This document shows positions 26,858 through 33,878 of a stretch of 64,000 nucleotides of DNA, piece by piece. A program made the position numbers and the translations under genes. Numbering within the stretch: position 1 is the stretch's first letter; each line of letters starts with the position of its first letter. The notes beneath the pieces were generated by a model. It did no database searches, was not told where the DNA came from, and saw only the letters and a program-made list of their open reading frames with translations. The DNA lies in assembly GCF_029946505.1 (NCBI RefSeq), contig NZ_JARZHG010000016.1, positions 62,001-126,000 on the forward strand, read 5' to 3'. This DNA comes from Polyangium sp. y55x31. Its GTDB lineage: Bacteria; Myxococcota_A; Polyangia; Polyangiales; Polyangiaceae.

Positions 26858-27952
26858 CTAGGGGCAGGGCACCCCGCCGGCCGTGGAGACCACCGAGAGG
26901 CTCTGCACGCAGGCCTCCAGTTGATCTTGGGTGTCGAGATTGATGAAGGCGTTGCCCACGTTGTTCGGGCCCACGACTCCGCACATGGCCGGGCCGCCCG
27001 GGGTGCCAGGACTCTCCTCGATCGCGGACTGGACGAAGATTCCTCGCGAGCTGCCGGTGTCTTTCAAGTAGAGGTAGACGGAGCTTATCTGGCCCGAATA
27101 GTTGATGCACTGGGTGCCGCTGACGTTGAAGTCCAGCCATCCGGGCAGCGCATCACACGGGCATACCGGCCCCGACGGCTGGCAAGTGCCGTCCTCGCAG
27201 GTGGAGCCCGCCCCGCACGAGCCGCAGTCGAGCGTGCCGCCGCAGCCGTCGGAGAGGGTGCCGCAGGTCGCGCCCTGCGCGGCGCAGGTGGTGGGGACGC
27301 AGGTGGGCGTGTCGCAGTCCTTCCCCGTCCAGCCGGGGTCACACGCGCACGTGTAGCTGTTCACGCCGTCGGTGCAGGAGCCATGGAGGCAGGGATTGTT
27401 CTCGCACTCGTCGATGTTGATCTGGCAGTTCGTCCCCGTGAAGCCCGCCGGGCATGCGCAGGTGTAGCCGGTGCTGTTTGCCGCGCACGAGCCGCCGTTC
27501 TGGCAAGGGTCCGCGTCGCAGGGGTCGGTGCAGGTTCCGTTCTGGCTGACGAGCCCGTCGCAGCACGGCAGGGTGGCGTCGCTCGGCGCGCCCGCGGGCA
27601 GACAGCCGCCGCCCTGACAGGTCGGGTCGTAGAGCGGCGAGGTCGGGTCGGTGCTGGTGACGTAATCACCGGCGTGCGCGGCGAACGCGTCGGCGCACGC
27701 CTGCACGCTGGTCCTGATGATGGTGTAGGGGTGCTTGGCGGAGCCCGTGTGGTGGCAGATCTGGATCTTGCCATTGACGTCGAAGTAGTCGCACTGGGCG
27801 TCCGTCAGGGCGGAGTCGGCCGAGCCGAGGTGCTCGGCGTCCGATTCGTCGGGCGTGGAGCTGGAGCATGCGCCGCCGAGGAGTCCGAGGCTGCTCAGGC
27901 CGAGGACCGCGACAACCGTGCCGAGCGAACGAAGGGAAGCAAAACGCGTCAT
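26858..27952 (-). CDS. EGF-like domain lipoprotein
   Basis: 364 residues from the ATG at 27952, with AAGGAGA 7 bp upstream. The signal ends LGLLGGA before Cys29. Residues ~45-115 are a short unrecognised domain (CDYFDVNGKIQICHHTG). Two EGF-like modules follow: DPCQNGGSCAANSTGYTC.CPAGFTG..C and a calcium-binding type (NIDECENNPCLHGSC, YTCACDPGWTGKDC). Then come a Cys-rich piece (CGTLSDGCGGTLDCGSC) and a C-terminal beta domain. EGF modules are otherwise mostly eukaryotic but recur in myxobacteria. Surface-anchored, probably adhesive or binding. Convergent with the AraC/LuxR fusion gene, 69 bp apart. Confidence 0.8.
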   Translation of the reverse strand: MTRFASLRSLGTVVAVLGLSSLGLLGGACSSSTPDESDAEHLGSADSALTDAQCDYFDVNGKIQICHHTGSAKHPYTIIRTSVQACADAFAAHAGDYVTSTDPTSPLYDPTCQGGGCLPAGAPSDATLPCCDGLVSQNGTCTDPCDADPCQNGGSCAANSTGYTCACPAGFTGTNCQINIDECENNPCLHGSCTDGVNSYTCACDPGWTGKDCDTPTCVPTTCAAQGATCGTLSDGCGGTLDCGSCGAGSTCEDGTCQPSGPVCPCDALPGWLDFNVSGTQCINYSGQISSVYLYLKDTGSSRGIFVQSAIEESPGTPGGPAMCGVVGPNNVGNAFINLDTQDQLEACVQSLSVVSTAGGVPCP

Positions 27953-28249
27953 GAGTTTTCTCCTTAAGTGGCAGGACGCGCGGTGAGGTCCGCTGGTCGC
28001 CCGCCGGGGGAGGCACCCTGCGTCAGCGCGACCCGGCTCGCGACCTGGATCTTGATCCAGCTTCCGGAAGGGAAGGCTCTCGTGATAGCGTGAAGAGGCT
28101 CCGGTGCCGCGCGCCGCTTTCCGCGGAGGTCGAGGACTGCGGTCTCGGCCCCTCACCGTCGCGCCGACGGGGCTGAATCGAGCCGTAATGGTCGATCGCC
28201 GTCGTTCCTGCGCAGCGACGGGTCTCCATCCACCGGCCGGAGATGCAAA

Positions 28250-28265
28250 GGGTAATCCATTACCC
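28250..28265. promoter_or_regulatory. Palindrome, possible operator
   Basis: GGGTAATCCATTACCC is a 7-bp inverted repeat with a two-base centre, in relatively AT-rich surroundings 340 bp upstream of the ECF sigma gene. It could bind a dimeric regulator; no matching second copy was noticed. Confidence 0.3.
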
Positions 28266-28282
28266 CTGCGCGTGCATCGCCC

Positions 28283-28380
28283 GGGAGCGGGAGCGGAAGC
28301 GGAGGCGGAGGCGGAAGCGGAAGCGGAATCCGAAGCGGAGGCGGTAGCGGAAGCGGAGGCGGTAGCGGCGGCGGCAGCAG
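28283..28380 (+). repeat. GGAAGC/GGAGGC repeat tract 4
   Basis: About 98 bp of GGGAGC, GGAAGC, GGAGGC and GGTAGC units on the plus strand, with one interruption (GGAATCCGAAGC). The 21-nt tail found on tracts 2, 3 and 6 is absent here. Confidence 0.7.
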
Positions 28381-28602
28381 ACCTCCGGGATGATTCCCTC
28401 AGCCCAGGATCACGGCTCCCATTACAACGCCCGGCGCCTCATTCTCGGTCGATCGTGAGCTTTCCCGCGACGAACCATTTTCCGCATTTGACGGTTGAAT
28501 CACGCCCCGTTTCATGAGACGAAACCAAACGACGCCAGCCGGTGTTCGCACCACCGACCGGCGTCTGACCCACAACCCCGCACCAACCGGAGCCATGAGC
28601 TA

Positions 28603-29142
28603 ATGGTCACGATACCGCTCCATCTTCCGCCGGCAAACTTTACGGCGTCGCACGCGTTGCTCGGCCGTCTTTACCTCGAACACCGCGAGTTCCTTCTCCG
28701 CCTCCTTCTCACGCAGGCCATCCCCTCCCGTGACGTGGAGGATGTCGTCCAGGAGGTCTTCCTCACGGCCTGGCGACGGCTCGAATGTTTGGTCACGCCG
28801 GAGCAGGCTCGTCCGTGGCTCGTGGTGATCGGGCTGAACCGTGCGAGCAATTATCGAAAGCTCGCGCGTCACGAGCGAGAGGTCTTCGTGGGGCTCGCGG
28901 AGGACTGTCCCGAGCAGGAACACGCGTCGTCGCCCGATACGCTCTTGCAGGCGATGTATGGACTGTTCCGGCTGAAGCGGTTCCTCTGGAAGGTCGGCCC
29001 GCGCATCCGGGCGGTGGTCATGCCGTACCTGGAGGGCCGGTCGATTCGGGAGATCGCCGAAGCGCTCGGCATCAAGACGAAGACCGCCTACGCACGCCTT
29101 TTCCTCGCCCGACGGCACCTGCAAACGCTCGCGCTCGCCTGA
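28603..29142 (+). CDS. ECF-type RNA polymerase sigma factor
   Basis: 179 residues from the ATG at 28603. Region 2 is clear (LLGRLYLEHREFLLRLLL, then DVEDVVQEVFLTAWRRL at residues ~42-60, then PWLVVIGLNRASNYRKLARHERE). Region 4 follows (RIRAVVMPYLEGRSIREIAEALGIKTKTAYARLFLARRHLQ, split by the turn at residue ~150). Length fits ECF sigmas. No anti-sigma gene follows; downstream is repeat tract 5 and a gene remnant, so a partner may have been lost. Upstream lies the long repeat-bearing intergenic region. Confidence 0.82.
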   Translation: MVTIPLHLPPANFTASHALLGRLYLEHREFLLRLLLTQAIPSRDVEDVVQEVFLTAWRRLECLVTPEQARPWLVVIGLNRASNYRKLARHEREVFVGLAEDCPEQEHASSPDTLLQAMYGLFRLKRFLWKVGPRIRAVVMPYLEGRSIREIAEALGIKTKTAYARLFLARRHLQTLALA

Positions 29143-29143
29143 A

Positions 29144-29179
29144 CTCCGCTTCCGCTTCCGCTCCCGCCCCCGCCTCCAG
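29144..29179 (-). repeat. GGAAGC/GGAGGC repeat tract 5
   Basis: A 36-bp tract of CCGCTT and CCGCCC units on the plus strand, two bases after the ECF sigma stop codon. No shared tail is visible. Confidence 0.6.
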
Positions 29180-29182
29180 AGC

Positions 29183-29490
29183 ATGTTTTTCGCGTGCATG
29201 ACGGTGGCGATCGCCCCGTTTGGCTGTGCGACCAATATCGAATATCCCTCGCTGAAAGATGGCTCGACGAGCGTGGGCCCCGATGTGCCGAATGCGACGA
29301 TCGCGCGCCTGCGAGGATGCGTCGAAGAGTACGGCTCCGAGCTGCATGGAGCAGGCTTCGTGTTTCACTACCAGGCCTCGACGACGGGTTCATCGCGGTG
29401 ACCGACGAGACCGCGCCGACCGTGGAGCGCTTCGACGCGAAGGTCTCGCTGACGGCGTCGCCGCGCTCCTCCAGCGCTGATGGGTCCTAG
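29183..29490 (+). pseudogene. Frameshifted lipoprotein remnant
   Basis: From the ATG at 29183 the frame reads a short hydrophobic start with a lipobox-like APFG before Cys, then TNIEYPSLKDGSTSV and ARLRGCVEEYGSELHGAGF. It stops at 29399-29401. In the next frame, coding-like sequence continues (GFIAVTDETAPTVERFDAKV) to a TAG at 29488-29490. One frameshift near 29385 would join them. The N-terminus lacks the usual basic residues, so it may also be truncated at repeat tract 5. Alternatively the first 72 codons could be a small real lipoprotein gene. Confidence 0.45.
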
Positions 29491-30389
29491 CTTTCCTTCG
29501 ACCTCGGGGCGCGCTGGTGCGGGAAAGCAGCGCAGAGGAGCTCGACAAAGGCAGACACCTTCGGACTGAGCAACCTCCGCGATGTGTAGAGCACCCAGAT
29601 CTCGGTCCGCCGCTCGGGGACGCTACCCCAGCATATGAGCCTGCCCGAGCGCAGGTCCTCATCGACGAGCGAGCCCGGCAGCAGCGCGGCGCCCGCCCCG
29701 TTGCGAGCTGCCTGCCACGCCATCGACACCGATGATGTCCTGAGGACAGGCACGGGAGTGAAGGCCTCGATTCCGTTCTTCCCTTCGACGAGCCACACCG
29801 GCATTCCTGCCGTCGTCGGCAGGATGATCGCTGGCACGCCGGTACTCGCCTCGTCGCCGGCTCGCCTTCGGGGCCTCTCGAGGGATGGCGGCGCGACGAG
29901 GAGGGTTTCCTCTCGCATGACGATCCTCCCGACGAGGCTCTCGTCGAGATGCGGATTGACGCGCACCACGAGATCGACGCCCTCGATCAGAGGATCGATC
30001 AGCCGGTTCTCGCTCAGGACCTCGAGAGCGATCTCGGGATAACGAGCCACGAAGCGCGCAGCGATCCGGCCCATGTAGAGGTCTGCGAACAGCGTCGGCA
30101 CGCTCACTCTCAGGGGTCCGCGCGGACGGGAGAGCCCGCCGGCGAGGGCTTGGCCCACGTCCTCGATCTCGGCCAGCAAGCCGCCGGTTTGCCGGTGGAG
30201 CATCGCGCCCTCCTCCGTGAGCCGGAACGTCTTGGGACCGCGCTCGACGAGCCGGACCCCCAGCGCGTCCTCCAGTTCCCTCAGGCGGCGTGACAAGGTC
30301 GTCTTCGGCTGCCCCGTGGCACGGCTCGCGCGGCCGATGCCGCCATGGCCGACGATCTCATGGAAGGCGACGAGAGCGAGGAGGTCCAT
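29487..30389 (-). CDS. LysR family transcriptional regulator
   Basis: 300 residues from the ATG at 30389. N-terminal winged HTH: LLALVAFHEIVGHGGIGRASRATGQPKTTLSRRLRELEDALG (in parts), then LVERGPKTFRLTEEGAMLHRQ. The effector domain has the LysR layout (GPLRVSVPTLFADLYMGRIAARF, DLVVRVNPHLDESLVGR). It diverges from an NmrA-family gene; in LysR systems such a neighbour is usually the target, often with a redox or small electrophile signal. Its 3' end overlaps the decayed lipoprotein remnant by 4 bp. Confidence 0.87.
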   Translation of the reverse strand: MDLLALVAFHEIVGHGGIGRASRATGQPKTTLSRRLRELEDALGVRLVERGPKTFRLTEEGAMLHRQTGGLLAEIEDVGQALAGGLSRPRGPLRVSVPTLFADLYMGRIAARFVARYPEIALEVLSENRLIDPLIEGVDLVVRVNPHLDESLVGRIVMREETLLVAPPSLERPRRRAGDEASTGVPAIILPTTAGMPVWLVEGKNGIEAFTPVPVLRTSSVSMAWQAARNGAGAALLPGSLVDEDLRSGRLICWGSVPERRTEIWVLYTSRRLLSPKVSAFVELLCAAFPHQRAPRSKES

Positions 30390-30505
30390 GGGTGTGCCGT
30401 CAGTGGAACGCCGAGCGCCAAAGCAACCACTATCACTCGACGGCAGAAACATTCAACGTGCGACTCGGGACGCGGAGTGCGTCCTGAGACGTCACGGAGG
30501 AACGC

Positions 30506-31378
30506 ATGGCAATTCTAGCGATCGGCGGTACAGGACAGATCGGCTCCCACGTGGTCGAGGAGCTGGCGAGGCGGGGTGCGGAGGTCCGCGCGTTCGGAAG
30601 TGAGCCGTCTCCACGTGGGGCGCCCGCCGGCGTCGAGGAGGTGATTGGCGACATCTTCGATATTGAGCTCATGCGCCGTCTGCTCCGCGAGGCCAGCACG
30701 GTATTCGTCCTGAACCCGGCCGTCGCGGACGAGCTCGCCAGGGTGCTCCTCACGCTCAGCCTGATCGACGAGGCGAGGATCCAGCGCGTCGTCTACCTCT
30801 CGATGATGGGGGTCGACCGCTTTACCGACGCGTCGAGGGCGGCCGCAAAGCTCGCGGCCGAGCAGACGATCCGAAAGCTCGGCCTCCCCACCACCATCCT
30901 GAGGCCGAACGCGGTCTTCCAGAACGACGTCCCGTTGAAGGATGCGATTACCAGACACCATCGTTACACGACCCCGCTCGGCAGCGTTGGCGTCACGGTG
31001 GTGGACCTGGTCGATGTCGCCGAGGTCGCGGCCCTCGAGCTCCTGCGACGCGAGCGGTCGGCCGCGCCACTCCCGACCGAGGTGATCGAGGTCGTCGGCC
31101 CGGAGGCGCACACGGGGCAGAGCATCGTTCGGTTGTGGTCCGACGTGCTCGGCGAGAACGTCACCTACGAGGGGGACGATCTCGATGCCGTGGAGCAACG
31201 GATGCGCGGCGTGATGCCGGCTGCGGGGGCGTATGATCTGAAGCTCGTGTTCCGTGGCATCCTTCGCGAAGGAGTGCTCGGCGCCCCTGGCGCCGCCGAG
31301 CGACTCGTCGCGATGCTCGGCCGCCCATTGCGGACATATCGCTCGTTCGCCCGCACGATGGCCGGCGCGTCCTCGTAG
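30506..31378 (+). CDS. NmrA-like NAD(P)-binding protein
   Basis: 290 residues, ATG at 30506 with GGAGGAA upstream. The Rossmann nucleotide motif is ILAIGGTGQIGSHV (residues 3-16). The rest follows the NmrA/atypical SDR pattern: EVIGDIFDIELMRRLLREASTVFVLNP, RVVYLSMMGVDRF, LPTTILRPNAVFQND, and VDLVDVAEVAALELL. The usual SDR Tyr-x3-Lys catalytic pair is not evident, as is common in NmrA proteins, which act as redox sensors or quinone/dinucleotide reductases. Probably controlled by the divergent LysR regulator. Confidence 0.82.
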   Translation: MAILAIGGTGQIGSHVVEELARRGAEVRAFGSEPSPRGAPAGVEEVIGDIFDIELMRRLLREASTVFVLNPAVADELARVLLTLSLIDEARIQRVVYLSMMGVDRFTDASRAAAKLAAEQTIRKLGLPTTILRPNAVFQNDVPLKDAITRHHRYTTPLGSVGVTVVDLVDVAEVAALELLRRERSAAPLPTEVIEVVGPEAHTGQSIVRLWSDVLGENVTYEGDDLDAVEQRMRGVMPAAGAYDLKLVFRGILREGVLGAPGAAERLVAMLGRPLRTYRSFARTMAGASS

Positions 31379-31434
31379 CCGTGGGAGTCCGCTCGTCCAG
31401 CGTGCACGACCGCTTCGACCGTCGCGCTCGGTGA

Positions 31435-31631
31435 GCTTCGTTCGAGGAGGTGGCGCGGAGGAGGGCGGCGAGCATGTCGGCCTGCTCCTGGGTGGCGAAG
31501 TCTTTCGTGTCGCGCGCCGTGAGCTGCATGCTCTTCGCGTGGAGCTCGGCGATGCGCCGCAGGCTCCCGGCGTGGGCAACGTCGTCCTTCGAGAAGGCAA
31601 TGTCGAGCGAGCCCTGGATGGACGACGCCAA
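31435..31631 (-). pseudogene. Minus-strand gene fragment adjoining repeat tract 6
   Basis: About 65 codons with gene-like GC3: LASSIQGSLDIAFSKDD, VAHAGSLRRIAELHAKSMQ, LTARDTKDFATQEQADM, LAALLRATSSNEAHR. The first codon (TTG 31629-31631) is the last three bases of the repeat tail, so the repeat seems to have interrupted or captured the gene. After about 31435 the codon pattern collapses and the frame runs antisense through the NmrA gene. No family recognised. Confidence 0.45.
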
Positions 31632-31699
31632 ACAGATTCCTGTTGCCGCTTCCGCGTGCGCTTCCGCTTCCGCCTCCGCGTCCGCCTCCGCTTCCGCTC
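31629..31699 (-). repeat. GGAAGC/GGAGGC repeat tract 6 with 21-nt tail
   Basis: Read on the minus strand: GGAAGC and GGAGGC units, then the tail GCGGCAA, three bases, AATCTG-T-TTG (31649-31629). It matches the tail of tract 2 at 18 of 21 positions. It abuts the gene fragment 31435-31631. Confidence 0.7.
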
Positions 31700-31751
31700 C
31701 ACGCCGGCCTATCAGCCACCGGGGAATCCTCCCGTCGCGTGATTCGCCCGG

Positions 31752-32095
31752 CGAGGACAATGCCCACCGCGTTCCCCCCGTCCTCCCAGCTCGCCTGGGA
31801 CCCAGCCAGGAACGTCTCCCCCATCCTCCCACCGTGCCTAGGACGCAGCCGGGAACGTTCCCCCCGTTCCTGTAGCGTCGCTGGGAGGCACTACGGAACG
31901 TTTCCCCCATCCTCCCAGCGCGCCTATGACGCAGCCAGGAACGTTCCTTTCGCTCTTGTAGCTTCGTTATGACGCAGCCGGGAACGTTCCACCCTCGCTT
32001 CCAGCTTCGCGATGACGCACCGCGGAACGTTCTCCCCTCGCTTCTAGCGTCGCGATGACGCAACCAGGAACGTTTCCCCCTCGCTTGCGTCGGAT
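31752..32095. repeat. 43-bp tandem repeat array, eight units
   Basis: Units start at 31752 (degenerate), 31795, 31838, 31881, 31924, 31967, 32010 and 32053, each exactly 43 bp. The typical core is GACGCAGCCAGGAACGTTCC followed by a C-rich stretch and TAGCGTCG. The GGAACGTTCC centre is a perfect palindrome in units at 31838, 31924 and 31967 and near-perfect in the others. 43 is not a multiple of three, so it is not protein-coding. It ends 75 bp before the next gene. Confidence 0.85.
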
Positions 32096-32169
32096 CCGTG
32101 CGTTTCCTTCCTTCGGAAGGAAACCCCTGCTACGTTCGCCGGCTGACTTGGGGGGGAACACGAGGACCC

Positions 32170-32958
32170 ATGGGCGTCAGCTTGAACCAGATCCCGCGCG
32201 CACAAAAGCGCGACATCGCCAAGAAGATCAAGGAAAACCTCGGGACACGCGCTGCCAACGGCCCCGCGGAGCCTGCGCTGGACATCTACATCAGCGAATG
32301 CACGGACGTCGCCGACGCGCTCGACGCGCACGTCACGGGGAACGTGCTCGCCCACGCAGAGCGCGCCGCTCGGCTCGCGCAGCTCGAAGCCGCCGACGAC
32401 GAGGTCGATACCTGGTATCGCCATATCGAGCTCTACATCGGCGTCGAGTCGCGGCGCCGCGTGAGCGCGAACGCCCTCGCAGCGGCCGCCGTGTACGCGG
32501 CCGCATTCCCCGATGGCCTCGCGCACGTCGACGATCCGATCGCGGACGAGAATCGGGTTTGCCGCGAGGCCCTGCTCGTGCTCCGCGCGCCCGAGCACGC
32601 GGCCACGCTGGCGGCGATCGAGCTGCCGCCCACCTGGCTCGGGCGGTGGGAGGCGGCCATCAACAAGAGTGATGCCCTGCTCGCGGAGGTCGAAAAGGCG
32701 CGCACCGAGAAGCGCGTGCACGTCGACGCAGGCCGCGACGCCGAGACGGAATGGGTGGAGCTCATGGTGCGGCTGCGGCGCTACGTGGCGAGCCGGGCGA
32801 AGCGATCCGATGCGGCGCGGATTCAGGATGGGAAAAAGCTGCTCGCCCCGCTGCTCGATGCCATGGCGAAGCTGCGCGCAGAGTCGGCGGCCCGCGCGAC
32901 GCGGAAGGGGAATGGGAAGCTGGAGACGCCGGTGGCGGGGGACGCGACCGGCGGGTGA
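32170..32958 (+). CDS. Hypothetical helical protein
   Basis: 262 residues from the ATG at 32170. No signal peptide. N-terminus VSLNQIPRAQKRDIAKKIKE is basic; the rest is almost entirely helix-forming and Ala/Glu/Arg-rich (HAERAARLAQLEAADDEVDTW; NKSDALLAEVEKARTEKRV). It has a basic C-terminal end. I recognise no domain; it could be a coiled-coil or nucleoid-associated protein. The 43-bp palindrome array lies immediately upstream and might regulate it or be bound by it; that is inference from position only. Confidence 0.6.
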   Translation: MGVSLNQIPRAQKRDIAKKIKENLGTRAANGPAEPALDIYISECTDVADALDAHVTGNVLAHAERAARLAQLEAADDEVDTWYRHIELYIGVESRRRVSANALAAAAVYAAAFPDGLAHVDDPIADENRVCREALLVLRAPEHAATLAAIELPPTWLGRWEAAINKSDALLAEVEKARTEKRVHVDAGRDAETEWVELMVRLRRYVASRAKRSDAARIQDGKKLLAPLLDAMAKLRAESAARATRKGNGKLETPVAGDATGG

Positions 32959-33067
32959 ACGGCCCTTCGGCCCCGCTCACGTTCGCGCGCGCGGCAACGT
33001 GACCATGGGGGGCGCCTCGCGGTTTTTCTTCTCTGGACCTCGTGCGTGCTCCACGACGCTGCGGCCG

Positions 33068-33859
33068 ATGAGCGTCCTCGGACGTATGCTTGCCGTGCGC
33101 ACTTCGGCTTCCGTCGCCCTGTTCGGCCTCCTCCTCTCGGCCTGCTCCTCCACGCACCAGACCTCGGCGCAGTCCGGGCTCGACGTGCACACCTTCACGC
33201 ACGATTCCATCAACACGCACTTGCTCGTCGCCAACGGCGCGATGGTCATGGTGGACCCGGGCTACGAGAAGAACGCCCCGGTGCTGGAGCAGGACCTGCG
33301 TGACGCGGGCTTCGATCCGGCCATGGCGAAGACCATCGTGCTCACGCACGGGCACGCCGATCACGCCGGCGCCGCGCGCCACTTCCAGGCGCGTTTCCAG
33401 GCGCGCGTCGTCGCGGGCAAAGGGGACGAGGGTATGCTCGGGACCGGGAAAAACGAGCCGCTTTGCCCGACGGGCTTCCTTGGGCGCTTTCGCCACACGG
33501 AGGACGAGGGGGCGACCTATACGCCCTTTCACGCCGACATCGCCGTGACCGAGCCTGTGGACCTCGCGTCGCTCTCGGGCGTTCCGGGCCGTATCGTCCC
33601 GCTGCCAGGGCACACCAAAGGCTCGCTCGTGGTGCTGGCCGGCGACGCTGCCTTCGTGGGCGACCTGTTCCGCGGCTCGCTCGTGGGCTCGGGCGCGGCC
33701 ACGCACCTCTACATGTGTGATCTCGAGAGCAACCAACGGGACGTCGCCCGGCTGCTGAACGAGCTCGCCCCCGACGCCAAGCGCTACTTCGTCGGGCATT
33801 TTGGCCCCGTCGCGCGGGAAGACGTCGCCGATCACTTCGGCGTGTCGCTACGCCCATGA
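33068..33859 (+). CDS. Metallo-beta-lactamase-fold lipoprotein
   Basis: 263 residues from the ATG at 33068. The lipobox is LLLSA before Cys26. The MBL-fold zinc motif is THGHADHAG (residues ~95-103), with the further ligands in PLPGHTKGSLVV, GDAAFVGD and YFVGHFGP. INTHLLVANGAMVMVDPGY is the usual first strand pair of the glyoxalase II/beta-lactamase superfamily. Likely a periplasmic hydrolase of an ester, thioester or lactone; the substrate cannot be read from the sequence. Its end is 19 bp from the convergent histidine kinase gene. Confidence 0.82.
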   Translation: MSVLGRMLAVRTSASVALFGLLLSACSSTHQTSAQSGLDVHTFTHDSINTHLLVANGAMVMVDPGYEKNAPVLEQDLRDAGFDPAMAKTIVLTHGHADHAGAARHFQARFQARVVAGKGDEGMLGTGKNEPLCPTGFLGRFRHTEDEGATYTPFHADIAVTEPVDLASLSGVPGRIVPLPGHTKGSLVVLAGDAAFVGDLFRGSLVGSGAATHLYMCDLESNQRDVARLLNELAPDAKRYFVGHFGPVAREDVADHFGVSLRP

Positions 33860-33878
33860 CGATGCGCCCGCGCCGCCC

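Larger units (their letters stand above)
27953..28602. other. 650-bp intergenic region without a gene
   Basis: It separates the divergent EGF-like lipoprotein and the ECF sigma gene. I see the lipoprotein's ribosome-binding site, a 16-bp palindrome (28250-28265) and repeat tract 4 (28283-28380). No open frame here has gene-like codon use. It probably also contains both promoters. Confidence 0.5.

Noticed and set aside
31752..32095. CRISPR array
   Set aside because: Units are contiguous 43-bp tandem repeats with no unique spacers, and no cas genes are near.
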